A program made the translations under genes and the position numbers. 64,000 nucleotides of DNA from Zygaena filipendulae. Taxonomy: Eukaryota > Arthropoda > Insecta > Lepidoptera > Zygaenidae. The DNA is taken from contig OU015669.1 in assembly GCA_907165275.2 (NCBI GenBank), positions 3,060,501 through 3,124,500 of the forward strand, given 5' to 3'. Below are positions 11,530 through 21,048 of the stretch, piece after piece (position 1 is the first letter of the stretch; every line of letters begins with the position of its first letter). Under the pieces are notes generated by a model. The model was not told the DNA's origin, made no database searches, and was given only the letters and a program-made list of their open reading frames with translations.

Positions 11530-11574
11530 TTCCGGCAGTGGTTCATAATCTTGATTCTAATTGAGTTTTGGCCA

Positions 11575-11990
11575 GTCTTTTTCGTCTTTTTGCAGAAATG
11601 GCGGTCCTGTCCACCACAACTTCAACTCATTAATTTCAGACATGTTAACGCCTCGAGTTAATAAATCTGCTCTGTGTGAGTTCTTGTGTCTCCGATACCC
11701 GATTTTTCACAAAGGGTTTCAGCTTGTTTGGATTAGTGTGCAGCTAACCCATGACTATGGTCGAGTCTGTCCAAAAACGCATCTATGAATAGGCAGTCTG
11801 AAAGCGTCCATCACCTTTTTTGCCAATTTTGCTGCAGTTAGAGCACCACAGAGCTCCAAACGTGGGATGGTGACTGATTTTATGGGCGCTACCTTGCTTT
11901 TTGCGCACAACAAATGTGTCTGCGTTTCTTCACTACTTGTCCATGACTTGACGTACACACAACCACCGTATGCATCCTGTGAGGAGTCGC
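11575..11990 (-). pseudogene. Decayed Pao RNase H region
   Basis: Minus-strand translation shows GCDSSQDAYGGCVYVKSW, then KVAPIKSVTIPRLELCGAL and, in a shifted frame, FWTDSTIVMG followed by a stop and LHTNPNKLKPFV. These are the RNase H-like motifs of Pao elements. A Trp-to-stop change, at least one frameshift and a small deletion before RGVNMSEINELKLWW break the frame. It directly abuts the protease/early pol remnant because of the RT deletion near 11988-11996. Confidence 0.85.
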
Positions 11991-12532
11991 AGCCCTATCG
12001 TAGGAATTGCCTAAATGTGTTTCAGGTGATTTCAGTGGTATTGCAACTGAAAACCTACCGTCAGCCATGCGTTTGTAATTCTGCACAAAGTTCTCCTCGC
12101 ATAATCGCTCCTCCTTTGAATAAATAGGTTTATTGATATTTGGTGTTTCTTCGAGGGACCAAAACTTCGACAATTGATCCTGAACATCTGCATTCTCGTT
12201 GTGGCTAACATTACATGCAATGATGTTGCTATTTGTCTTGCTGTGTGTGTGTTTGAGACCACTAGTGGGTCCTGAAATAATGTATCCTAATTTGGTGAGT
12301 TGCAGGATGGGACAGTTGGCTCCCAAGCGGATTTGACCTTGATCTAGTAACTCCCAAAAAATGTCTGCGCCTAACAATATATCTATGTTTGACGGATTGT
12401 AATATTGTGGATCTGCTAGCTGCACCTGTGTGTGAATCTGTAAAGGATTGATTGGTACGCTCTCTTTACAAAAACTTGCAATACTGTTTAAAACCAAAAA
12501 TGAAAGGACAATGCCAATCTTTGTATGAAGAT
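11988..12532 (-). pseudogene. Pao protease C-terminal and early pol remnant, cut by RT deletion
   Basis: The frame reads LADPQYYNPSNIDILLGADI, then LTKLGYIISGPTSG (end of the DUF1758 protease region), then EERLCEENFVQNY and SPETHLGNSYDRA, which normally leads into the reverse transcriptase. Instead the next bases encode the RNase H start in another frame. Compared with element 2 in this window, roughly 365 residues (about 1.1 kb) are missing, including the whole RT palm and its Y-x-D-D motif. The upstream side is cut by the nested insertion at 12533-13993. Confidence 0.85.
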
Positions 12533-12534
12533 TG

Positions 12535-13411
12535 GACCAAGTGCTGCCCAGAATAAAGTCATAGTACATTATGTTCCTTAGGGTAGTAGTAGTGTGTAAA
12601 ATAAAGCGCATCTAATTCTATCCCAGGAGTCGTGAAAAAAAAAAGTTTTTGTTGAGATTTATTGGGAAACGATAAACTTGCATGGAAGGTAGACCAAGTG
12701 CTGCCCAGGATGTAGACATAGTACAATATGTTCCTTAGGGTAGTAGTAGTCTGTAAAATAAAGCGCATCTATCCCAGGAGTCGTGAAAAAAAAAGTTTTT
12801 GTTGAGATTTATTGGGAAACGATAAACTTGCATGGAAGGTAGACCAAGTGCTGCCCAGGATGTAGACATAGTACATTATGTTTCTTAGGGTAGTAGTAAT
12901 CTGTAAAATAAAGCGCATCTAATTCTGTCCCAGGAGTCGTGGAAAAAAAAAGTTTTTGTTGAGATTTATTGGGAAACGATAAACTTGCATGGAAGGTAGA
13001 CCAAGTGCTGCCCAGGATGTAGACATAGTACATTATGTTCCTTAGGGTAGTAGTAATCTGTAAAATAAAGCGCATCTAATTCTATCCCAGGAGTCGTGAA
13101 AAAAAAAAGTTTTTGTTGTGATTTATTGGGAAACGATAAACTTGCATGGAAGGTAGACCAAGTGCTGCCCAGGATGTAGACATAGTACATTATGTTCCTT
13201 AGGGTAGTAGTAATCTGTAAAATAAAGCGCATCTAATTCTATCCCAGGAGTCGTGAAAAAAAAAAGTTTTTGTTGTGATTTATTGGGAAACGATAAACTT
13301 GCATGGAAGGTAGACCAAGTGCTGCCCAGGATGTAGACATAGTACAATATGTTCCTAAGAGTAGTAGTAGTCAGTAAAATAAAGCGCGTCTAATTCCATC
13401 CTAGGAGTAAA
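12535..13411. repeat. 157-bp minisatellite, about 5.6 copies
   Basis: The block GATTTATTGGGAAACGATAA, then 'cttgcatggaaggtagacc', then 'aagtgctgcccaggatgtag', recurs with starts 157 bp apart at 12804, 12961, 13118 and 13275. One earlier spacing is 150 bp because a 7-bp piece (AATTCTA) is missing. Units differ at only a few positions and in A-run length. The first copy begins with the inverted end of the nested insertion and the last fades at 'ccatcctaggag'. Open frames across it merely reflect the repeat. Confidence 0.95.
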
Positions 13412-13439
13412 TACTTAATTACAATAATAATAAATAAAT

Positions 13440-13660
13440 GCTTTTCCCGATGGAGGGATGTATATTTTTGAGGAGTTTTACTGATACACACTATCAGCTC
13501 CACTTCACCACATGCACTGTGATGAGCATAAACTGCTCAGCAACCACCTTAAAGTAATCGAATCGCAACCTGTGAAATACCTATTATTGAGTAGTTCCGC
13601 TGGTCATCTGTTGTCGTCATCATTAGTTTCACTTCACTAAATGGTGCTTTCCGAAAGCAA
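13440..13660 (+). repeat. Dispersed repeat family W, copy 1
   Basis: Shared blocks 'ctccacttcacca', 'tgtgaaatacctatt', 'gagtagttccgctggtcatc' and 'gctttccgaaagcaaatg' recur, reverse-complemented, at 44390-44600 and, more diverged, at 39285-39445. It sits inside the nested insertion in Pao element 1. Confidence 0.65.
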
Positions 13661-13968
13661 ATGCATGAAATATTCCAAAAAATACCCAAAATTGGTTGGT
13701 GTGCCTATAATATTTGACAATCCATTTCTCGAATATCCCATCATCAGATCCTGACCTTATGACAGTGGTACTACCTCGGAAGTATACCGTTTCAACCAAA
13801 AGAAGAATTTTCCAAATCGGTCCAGTCGTCTTCGAATTTTCGGGGAACATACATACTATGTAAAACGTACAAACAAAACTGACGTTATTTTTTTTTCTCC
13901 GGGACCGATTTTGAAAAAAAAAAAATTTTTCAATATAAAGCAATGCAAGGAACTCAGTCAAGGTAGTC

Positions 13969-15567
13969 CTACTCCTGGGCAGCATTTGGTCCATACCCTG
14001 TCAATCTCCTTTCTGCTTTAAATTCATTGATTCTTGATTCTATAAATGTTTGACAACGCTTTGTGACTTGTGATACTGAATTATTAATACCGATTACCGA
14101 TGTGAATACTTCCGTGTGTTTTAAATCCAATTTGTGTAATAATGCTTCCGTCATGAACGATGCCTGGCTCCCTGAGTCGAGCACAGCTCTAGCTTCATGA
14201 CGCCTATTGAATTTGTCTCGTATGTATATGACCGCTGTGGAAAGTAGGACTCGCTCTGCCATTTGGGCTGAGAGCGCTGTGCTGCTACCATCCATTGTTG
14301 CTACCTCGTGTGAGTTTATCCGTGTTTCTTCGTGTAATAATGTGTTATGATTACCTGAGCATTTTGTGCACTTGCCTGATCTACAGACACGAGCTCTGTG
14401 ACCAAATCGCAGACAATTCAAACACAGCTTCAATTTTTGAACAGTGTCTTTTCTTTGATTTATAGGTTGTCCTAAAAATGTGTCGCAATTATAAATCCGG
14501 TGTTCTTTAGAGCATAAGGGACAAGAATTATACTGTCCATGTCCAGAATTTACAGCCGTAGTAGTTAGCCCCTTAACGTTCTCCGTTTGATAATCTCTAT
14601 GCCTTTCAGTCTTGTTGTTCATATTAATCGATTCAAGCAAATCAGCCCTACCCTTTAAAAAGGACATGAAATCTTCGAGTGTAATTTTATTCAAACTACA
14701 TTTTTTCTCCTCCCACTCTCTCGAAGTCTTCGGATCAAGCTTAGAATTAATAAGGTATATGATAAGTGTGTCCCATGACTTTGTGGGTTCGCCAAGAATT
14801 TCTAAGGACCTGAGATTTTTTGAAAATGTATCGATGATGCTTCTAATTAATTGAGCGGATTCTCTTTTTATTGGATCCATGAGAAAAAGAGACTGAACAT
14901 GATTTTGAATCAAGAGCTTTTCGTTGTTGTACCTATCGCAAAGCAGCTCCCACGCAACTGTATAATTGTTAGATGAGAACTCCAACGATCTTATCACCTG
15001 AGCCGCGGCGCCGTCTAAGGAGGCCCTTAAATAGTGAAATTTTTGAATTTCAGATATGGTTCGGTTTTCGTGAATCAATGATACAAAAGTGTCGCGAAAC
15101 TCGAGCCAGTCTGTATACCGACCGCTAAACTTAGGGACCTGGATGGTAGGTAATTTGACTCCACGCCCACTGCTTACCCTTCTGTGCTTCACCACCGTAC
15201 CAGTTTCCGCCCTACCTGACGCCTGTGAATGGGAAGAAGACGCGTCATCATCATCATTGACGATAGTCCTATTGCAGTCAAAAACCTCCTGCGCCTGAGC
15301 TACGATGGCATAATATTGATTTTCAAATTCGCGCCTTTCCTTGTATTGTTCTGGCATATCATCGTCGTCATCAACGGCAGTCTCGATACAGCTTTGAATT
15401 TCATCAAACTGTGAAAACAACAATTCCGCTTTTGTTATACGAAGTTTTAATTCGGTAGTCTGAACGGAGCTTAAAACAGTTTTTAAACTGTTGACGTAAT
15501 TAACAAACATGGTGAGGCGACCCTTAATTGATCCCCGTTTTTTGATTAATTCCTTTAAATCGGCCAT
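13969..15567 (-). CDS. Pao gag and protease N-terminus (truncated by insertion)
   Basis: The start is taken at the Met of MADLKELIKKRGSIKGRL (15567). The upstream in-frame Met at 15630 gives a less typical leader. A DUF1759 gag region spans roughly residues 140-290 (PKFSGRYTDWLEFRDTF, then FHYLRASLDGAAAQVI). Three Cys/His knuckles follow: CPLCSKEHRIYNC, CLNCLRFGHRARVC and CTKCSGNHNTLLH. Next is a retropepsin-like active site, ARAVLDSGSQASF. The frame then runs into the nested insertion and stops at a TAG supplied by it. Gag forms the particle and binds RNA in the cytoplasm. A product could still be made but the protease would be incomplete. Confidence 0.9.
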   Translation of the reverse strand: MADLKELIKKRGSIKGRLTMFVNYVNSLKTVLSSVQTTELKLRITKAELLFSQFDEIQSCIETAVDDDDDMPEQYKERREFENQYYAIVAQAQEVFDCNRTIVNDDDDASSSHSQASGRAETGTVVKHRRVSSGRGVKLPTIQVPKFSGRYTDWLEFRDTFVSLIHENRTISEIQKFHYLRASLDGAAAQVIRSLEFSSNNYTVAWELLCDRYNNEKLLIQNHVQSLFLMDPIKRESAQLIRSIIDTFSKNLRSLEILGEPTKSWDTLIIYLINSKLDPKTSREWEEKKCSLNKITLEDFMSFLKGRADLLESINMNNKTERHRDYQTENVKGLTTTAVNSGHGQYNSCPLCSKEHRIYNCDTFLGQPINQRKDTVQKLKLCLNCLRFGHRARVCRSGKCTKCSGNHNTLLHEETRINSHEVATMDGSSTALSAQMAERVLLSTAVIYIRDKFNRRHEARAVLDSGSQASFMTEALLHKLDLKHTEVFTSVIGINNSVSQVTKRCQTFIESRINEFKAERRLTGYGPNAAQE

Positions 15568-16449
15568 TTGAAAACAGTAAACAAAGATGTGAGGTCGGTG
15601 CAAAGTATCAGTTACGCAGTTAGTGTGCAATCGTCTTAAGTTAACCCGCTAATTGATAGTATAACTGTATGAATAAAATACCTACTTCAATTTAGACAAA
15701 ATTATAATATTTAAGTTCAATAAAAATAACCGGTAACGTTTGTAGAAACGTAACGTAAGTAAATCGTAAGTATAAAACTGTAAGTGCGTTTTTAATCCCG
15801 TAACAACGAAACAATACAATTTATCTGTAATTATTATTTATAGCCAATATTTTGTGATGGCTGTATGCCCTATGTTTTCTTTCACAATTGATTTACTGAC
15901 GCTAAATCGTTATGATAATTAGAGTGATAATTGAAGTAAAGATTCTAACTATTTTGTGTGTTACGTCTACGTTAATTTTAATAGGAATATAAAATGAAAT
16001 ACGCTGATAAATTAATAAATCTGACGTGCGGGTGGCTAATAAATGATGACGAGAAATTAACGGAATCTCGATTCCACGCGCTGCACACGATCGATCTGCG
16101 TGATAAGTACCTACCTACTTAAACGAAACAAAGACTTTAAAAACTACAATTTAAATAAAATTTCGTGGAATGAACTAACTTATAGGAAAATAATTTTTGC
16201 AATTAGTTTAAAATAATTTTACAACAACAACACTTAATTTTTATTTTATATATTTTATTAATCACTTGCATGGAAATAATGAAGGACAAGAAAAGGGCAT
16301 AACCGGAACGAACTCACTCTGAACAACAGGCTTCGTCTGTGCTGTGGCCAACTCCTTTATAATAATTTGATGATGATTTTTATTATAATCCTTTTGCTAA
16401 TGTATGTCCTGTGCGTTTAAATTCGTTTCCAAAATCCACTGTTTTTGAC
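15568..16449 (-). other. 5' leader of Pao element 1
   Basis: AT-rich untranslated sequence between the tRNA-binding site and the gag start. No conserved structure was identified by eye. Confidence 0.6.
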
Positions 16450-16466
16450 TTCGGCTCGAAGGTCCA
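16450..16466 (-). other. Primer-binding site of Pao element 1, tRNA-Tyr-like
   Basis: On the plus strand TTCGGCTCGAAGGTCCA sits one base from the LTR; its complement is the primer site, beginning TGGACC. It matches the 3' end of eukaryotic tRNA-Tyr as I remember it (CGGCTCGAAGG exact) with a difference at the discriminator base. Confidence 0.6.
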
Positions 16467-16467
16467 A

Positions 16468-16729
16468 TGTATTTGAGGAATAGCTGAGTGGTCTGTATAA
16501 ATGATTTGCTGCAAAACCAACTTAGATTTCGAATGCTTTATTGCGAATTTTATGATACAAAATTTATGACAAAAAAATGCGTATGTAATGCGTTGAGTGC
16601 CGTTAAATTGCAAGTGAAGGTGACATGTGTGGCTCCCTGCCTCCCGCGCTTTTCTTTTCTCCGTCTACTTCGCTGCATTAGCATTGCTCATGTTAAATAA
16701 TTAGGCGCATGTAACTTTGATTCTGAACA
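16468..16729 (-). repeat. 5' LTR of Pao element 1
   Basis: 262 bp and the same as 9713-9974 by eye. It is followed by TACTG (16730-16734), the right target duplication. It should carry the element's promoter and RNA ends; no TATA box position is claimed. Confidence 0.95.
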
Positions 16730-16734
16730 TACTG

Positions 16735-17041
16735 TTTACAATTTAACGCACACGTGACGTATTATTTTTCGGTAGATTAGGTTAGGTTTGTACTGCTGAC
16801 TATGCTCACTGCTGACTAAGCCGCTCGAGCCGAGCAAGCGTAACGAGCGTGCCGCGGCAACGCGGCGGCTGGCGATGCGCCAAAGACAGTGTTACGCTTA
16901 TTTATAATTTTACTGTGACATATACTATTTATTTTTATACAAAAATTGTATATTATATAGAAAAGTTTTTCAATTGGTGTGCAAATCTCATAACAAACAC
17001 AGAACGTAAGCATTTTTTTTGCGTTTAGCGAACGATTAACT
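16735..17041. other. Spacer between Pao element 1 and the Tc1-like element
   Basis: Contains a short GC-rich patch (16820-16880, 'gccgcggcaacgcggcggc') and an imperfect repeat of CTGCTGACTA. No gene seen. Confidence 0.4.
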
Positions 17042-17043
17042 TA

Positions 17044-18604
17044 CACACATCAAAAGTGTCTAGGGATCAACATATATTTTTGCAATAACTTTTCTCCTGA
17101 TTGATATTAATTAAAATTTTCTTTAAGGATTCATCAAATAAAGTGTTTTCGTTTGTCACAGTAACGATAAACCAAGTCACCTTTACATTAATAAAGAAAT
17201 TTGCCATTTTCCTAATAAAGGGATTTTTGACATTTGAACCACTAACATAACAAGTTCGAAAAAAGACTGAAATAACAGTTTTCTTTAAAATTTTATTGGG
17301 TAACTTAAACAATTAATAATCCGTGTTCCTACCGCGAACACTAACAACACAAGAACATCGGTTTGGCATACTCAAAATGAGTTCATCCAAATCACGCTGT
17401 GGAATGGCCGCCCATGTTCGTTGCAACAACAAAAAAAGGTCTTTTTGCGACTGGATGGACACCCTCCATATTCGGCAGAGCTCTTCTCTGTAGCATATCC
17501 CATGCATGCTCAATCGGGTTCAAGTCTGGCGACTGAGCAGGCCAGGGCAGGACATTGATGTTAGCTGCGGCGAGAGTCTGTCTTACAACTCTTGCGGTGT
17601 GCGGTCGTGCATTATCATGCATTAACTGAAATAAGGGACCGATTTGCACTTGTAGAGGAACGATGACGTCTGATACAATCGTCTCAGCATAAATTTGAGC
17701 GTTGAGATTGCCTCTGATCCAAATCAACTCAGTTCTTCCGCCGATCCAAATACCCGCCCATACCATGATGGTTCCACCACTATAAGGATGGACTTCCTGG
17801 CAGGATTTTAATCGCTGTTGGCGTCCAGGGGTTCTCCAGTGTCGTATACGTCTTGTATCCGGTCTCATACCAAAACGAGACTCATCAGAAAAGCACACGA
17901 AACGCCATTGTTCTTCTGCCCAATTTCTGTGTTCAAGAGCCCATTGATATCGAATCCTACGATTGTGCATTGCTATAGGTGGTACCCGTAGCGGTCTTCG
18001 GGAATGAAGGTTCACTTCATGCAAGCGGTTTCTGACTGTTTGGTCGCTAATTAAGTTCCCTGAAGAGTGATGAAGCCTCACGGCTAACATCATGGCGGTT
18101 ATTGTTGGAGCTCTTCGAGTTAAGATTTGAATGTATCGGTCTTGTCTCCGTGTGGTGCAGCGATACCGTCCTCCATGGCGCTCAGCCACGGTACCAGTGC
18201 TTCGGTAACGTGTCCAAAGTCGACTGATAACACTCTGACTTGTATTCAGAGCTAAAGCCACAGTACGTTGCCGGGAACCAGCTTCTATCATTCCCACGGC
18301 TCTGAGCATTTCTTCCCTGCTTAAATGACGTCGCCGCTCCATAATAACGTTGGTTTTAATCAGTAGTAGGGAAACAGTAGCACTAATAATGTCTTCAATG
18401 CGTTGTATGTTTTTATAGGGAAAATATTGACAGCTGATTTTCATCTTTTACTCGAATTTGATTGACAGTTCCTGATTCAAATTATGTAATGCACCAAAAA
18501 GGATCCATATAAATTTATAAAATCATAAATTTATTACAAAGCCACATCTCAATCTCAAGAAATCCGCATAAAAATGCTTGATCCCTAGACACTTTTGATG
18601 TGTG
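17044..18604 (-). mobile_element. Tc1-like DNA transposon with intact termini
   Basis: A 1561-bp element with 27-bp inverted ends: CACACATCAAAAGTGTCTAG at 17044 onward and its complement ending at 18604. A TA dinucleotide lies on each side (17042-17043, 18605-18606), the Tc1/mariner target duplication. It carries one transposase gene on the minus strand with a late frameshift. Preserved ends mean it could still be moved by a relative's transposase (inference). Confidence 0.93.
17313..18342 (-). pseudogene. Tc1-family DD34E transposase, frameshifted near C-terminus
   Basis: The start is the Met of MERRRHLSREEMLRAVGM (18342), which begins the N-terminal helix-turn-helix DNA-binding region (VALALNTSQSVISRLWTRY). 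The catalytic triad is visible: Asp in CFSDESRFG, Asp in MHDNARPHTA and Glu in SPDLNPIEHAWD. Thirty-four residues separate the last two, hence DD34E. The first frame ends early in an atypical tail. The expected family tail (LLQRTWAAIPQRDLDELILS, then SMPNRCSCVVSVRGRN) continues in the next frame down to 17313. A single indel near 17450-17500 explains this. Nominal length is about 340 residues, normal for Tc1. It acts in the nucleus by cutting at the inverted ends. Confidence 0.92.
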
Positions 18605-18606
18605 TA

Positions 18607-19430
18607 TATTATTCTTACTTTTAGGATGACTAGCAACAGCCATATTATAATTATGTGAATGTCAATATTTTGGAGATTTATTAATCAACCACGCTTTAAA
18701 ACTAGTTACCTATTGTAGACGACATTGTGGATAGCATGGCACTGAAAAAAAAATTGTTATTACATTGATAAATTGGATAGTTATTCTAATCTATACAGTA
18801 TTGTTTTATGTTGCAATGTTGAATAACAATTTTACATAATGTGGACGTGTTTTATAACACAAGTTATCATGTTACATAGTCTGTATACACCCTAATACTA
18901 TATGTAGAAGCAGTTAAATAACGCTCCAAGTAGTGCCGGGGAACTATGTATTCTGTGTCGTAGTAATTAGGCAACTGCTGCACAATTGCGCAGTAGCTAA
19001 AACATACAAACTTTTTGACATGACAAGTTGACATACTGCGTTCACTTTTTGAAGAACCATGACATAGCTGGATTAGCTGGTCTGTGGCGTTATTCAGATG
19101 TTTGGTATATGAACCGAAATATATTTTGATTTATTCGTTTTTGTATACAATACTTTTTATCCAAACTTCTCCGGAGATGCGACGAATAGCTACTGGCTAG
19201 CATTGTAATATTAAGAGAGCTTTATGTGTAATAATTAACTGAAACAATTATTGTTTTGAACTACTCCTAGCAGACGATGGTATCTTATTATGGGTATACC
19301 AGCACTACATAGTATAAAACAAAGTCGCTTCTCGCTGTCTGTCTATCCCCATGTACCTATGCTTAGTTTTTTAAATCTACGCAACGGATATTCGTGCGAT
19401 TTCCAATAGATAGAGTGATTTATATTATAC
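18607..19430. other. No gene seen
   Basis: AT-rich spacer. Short inverted motifs (AAATAACGCTCCAAG near 18912 and GGCGTTATTCAG near 19085) hint at a decayed small MITE, but the match is weak. Confidence 0.35.
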
Positions 19431-19433
19431 TAG

Positions 19434-20280
19434 CTGTGCCCCGTGGTTTCACCCGCGGTTATTTCGGAGTTCCCGAGGGAATTCCAGGATAAAAAGTAAC
19501 CATGTCCTTTTCTGTATGTACCCCAGACATCGTGCATGCCAAATTTCATCTATCTATTTAAGAAGAATTCAGATATCCACAGTATAAATGCCCGTTGCTA
19601 GGCTCCATAAAACTAGTAAATCTTTTGTAGTTGGTTGTGTGAAATTATATAACAAAGTACCGAGCAATGTAATAGAACTCTCCATCAATAAATTCAAAAG
19701 TTATGTTAAACAGGTACTGATTTCAAAAGCATATTATAGTATAAATGATTACTTGAATGATGAGCATGCTTGGCAATGAGCTAAGTATTTCGGTAGACTT
19801 GTAGTAAAGTTGTATGGTTATTTGATGGCGGTGAACAAATATTAAATAAAATTAAGTATTGACATAATAAAGACATAATTATATAGTATAAGTCCTAATG
19901 ACTCTGTACCTAATAATTAATTTGTTTAGTTACGACTCATTGTTCGTGCGTACCTAATTGGTTGTAATTTTGATTATTATCTATTATATAACTTTGAACT
20001 GTCAGCATACTACTGTGGAGTTTGTTGCACAGCTTCTTCTCCTCAGTTAGAGCACTAGGAAGCTCTGAAGGGTGGACATTTTATGGGTACTGTCATGAAA
20101 ATTGTATTTTTTTTTATGTCAAGTTATTTGACTTTGACTTTGAATCCGTTCAGCCGTTTTTGCGTGATTGAGTAACAAATATCCAAACATCCACACTTTC
20201 ACATTTATAATATTAGTGGGATTTTATCTGGAATTCCCGTGGAAGTCACCGCCAGTGAAACCGCGGGGGACAGCTAGTAT
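19434..20280. repeat. GCGGTTTCACCCGCG-family repeat split by a LINE tail
   Basis: The head at 19434-19575 (CTAGCTGTGCCCCGTGGTTT, then 'ggaattccagga') and the tail at 20147-20220 ('atccgttcagccgttttt', then 'cacatttataatattagtg') lie in the same order as in intact copies. They are separated by the LINE fragment at 19588-20145. At 20221-20280 an inverted head follows (GTGAAACCGCGGGGGACAGC), so two copies meet tail to tail. Confidence 0.7.
19588..20145 (+). pseudogene. 5'-truncated LINE: C-terminal ORF2 remnant and 3' UTR
   Basis: The plus-strand frame 19588-19779 encodes about 60 residues, including LYNKVPSNVIELSINKFKSY and SKAYYSINDYLNDEHAW. This matches the conserved C-terminal tail I know from non-LTR retrotransposon polymerase proteins in Lepidoptera. 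The 3' UTR contains TACTGTCATGAAAATTGTA and ends in 'gactttgactttgaa', a typical end of that family. The reverse transcriptase and endonuclease domains are absent because of 5' truncation. Confidence 0.75.
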
Positions 20281-20317
20281 AATATACATATAAGGTTATT
20301 TTTATCATATACTTATT

Positions 20318-20745
20318 ACGATAGAACCCAATCTTCTTAACGTTCCACTAAGCAAGACCAATTACAGGGAGAACTCGTACCTGATTAGAGCATGTCGTAC
20401 ATACAACTCAGTGTGCCGGAAGATTGACTTTGACTTATTTGAGACGAGTATTAATGAGCTTAAAAAAGACATTGCCGATGACTTCTTTGAGTTGTAAAGC
20501 ACTATTTTCCTGTTTGTGTTTTGTTTCTGTCTTCTTAATTCTATTAACTTGTTTCTCATAAAAAAGCTGTGTTACTCAAATTTCCACCTATATAATATTT
20601 AATCATCTCCGTCTACCTCTGTAACTGTTCTTAATAGTAATATGTGAAAGCTGATAATTGTTCTTATTTTTATCTATTCTTTGTAATTTACTTTTGTATA
20701 TCTAGCTGTAAGCTTTCCAAATAATAAATAAATAAATAAATAAAC
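20318..20745 (+). pseudogene. Second 5'-truncated LINE tail with (TAAA)n end
   Basis: A frame from about 20318 to the TAA at 20495-20497 encodes roughly 59 residues (EPNLLNVPLSKTNYRENS, then YLIRACRTYNSVC and IDFDLFETSINELKKDI). This is the usual C-terminal end of Jockey/CR1-like LINE ORF2 proteins in insects. A 3' UTR of about 225 bp follows and ends in (TAAA)n at 20723-20745. Everything upstream of the polymerase C-terminus is missing, as expected for incomplete reverse transcription at insertion. Confidence 0.75.
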
Positions 20746-21048
20746 GATATTTTACAATATAAAAGAAGCAAAAGCAGATTTGTCTGGTCGTTACTCGTTA
20801 TGACTAATACGAAATGGAAGGTAATTGTGGCAGCCAAAGGTATGGGGTCGATCGATTATCACCTAACGGACACCGCCTGTAACTCCCATACCCACACTTA
20901 AGTGGTGCGATGGCGATGCGCAAATTTATCGTGTTCATATTCAAATTTTTTTGACCAAAAATATTTCAGTCGATTCTTTTATAAACGAACTATATTCAAG
21001 GTAGGTGTTTACTAAAAATGCGTTTCGGTGGTTGGTTGGAGTTGGAGT

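Larger units (their letters stand above)
12533..13993. mobile_element. Nested insertion in Pao protease with inverted 19-bp ends and internal tandem array
   Basis: TGGACCAAGTGCTGCCCAG (12533-12551) and CTGGGCAGCATTTGGTCCA (13975-13993) are inverted copies differing at one position. They lie where the Pao protease frame is interrupted: gag-protease coding ends at 13993 and Pao-like coding resumes below 12533. Inside are a 157-bp tandem array (12535-13411), a unit related to other dispersed copies in the window (13440-13660) and unique sequence with an A/T run near 13917. Family unknown; tandem repeats next to short ends occur in some Helitron-like and other non-autonomous elements, but no defining ends were seen. 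Confidence 0.6.
9713..16729 (-). mobile_element. BEL/Pao LTR retrotransposon, element 1 (RT-deleted, non-autonomous)
   Basis: A 7017-bp element on the minus strand. Two 262-bp LTRs bound it (9713-9974 and 16468-16729); they look identical, begin TG and end CA, and are flanked by the 5-bp duplication TACTG at 9708-9712 and 16730-16734. In element orientation the order is: 5' LTR, tRNA-binding site, gag-protease, a nested insertion with a tandem array, a protease and early pol remnant, RNase H remnant, an open integrase frame, a G-rich polypurine tract and the 3' LTR. The DUF1759 gag, DUF1758-type protease and DUF5641 C-terminus identify BEL/Pao. The reverse transcriptase core is missing, so the copy cannot replicate on its own. 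Matching LTRs imply recent insertion, which would have needed enzymes from a complete relative (inference). Confidence 0.95.

Noticed and set aside
12559..13347. Four overlapping minus-strand frames of 69-88 codons with repeated peptides
   Set aside because: They are the 157-bp tandem array translated; the period is not a multiple of three with consistent starts, and there is no sign of coding selection.
17067..17312. 81-codon minus frame beside the Tc1 transposase
   Set aside because: It lies between the transposase stop and the left inverted end; no homology and no role known in Tc1 elements.
18907..19096. Weak inverted ends suggesting a small MITE
   Set aside because: Only about 12 bp match with mismatches and no second copy in the window.
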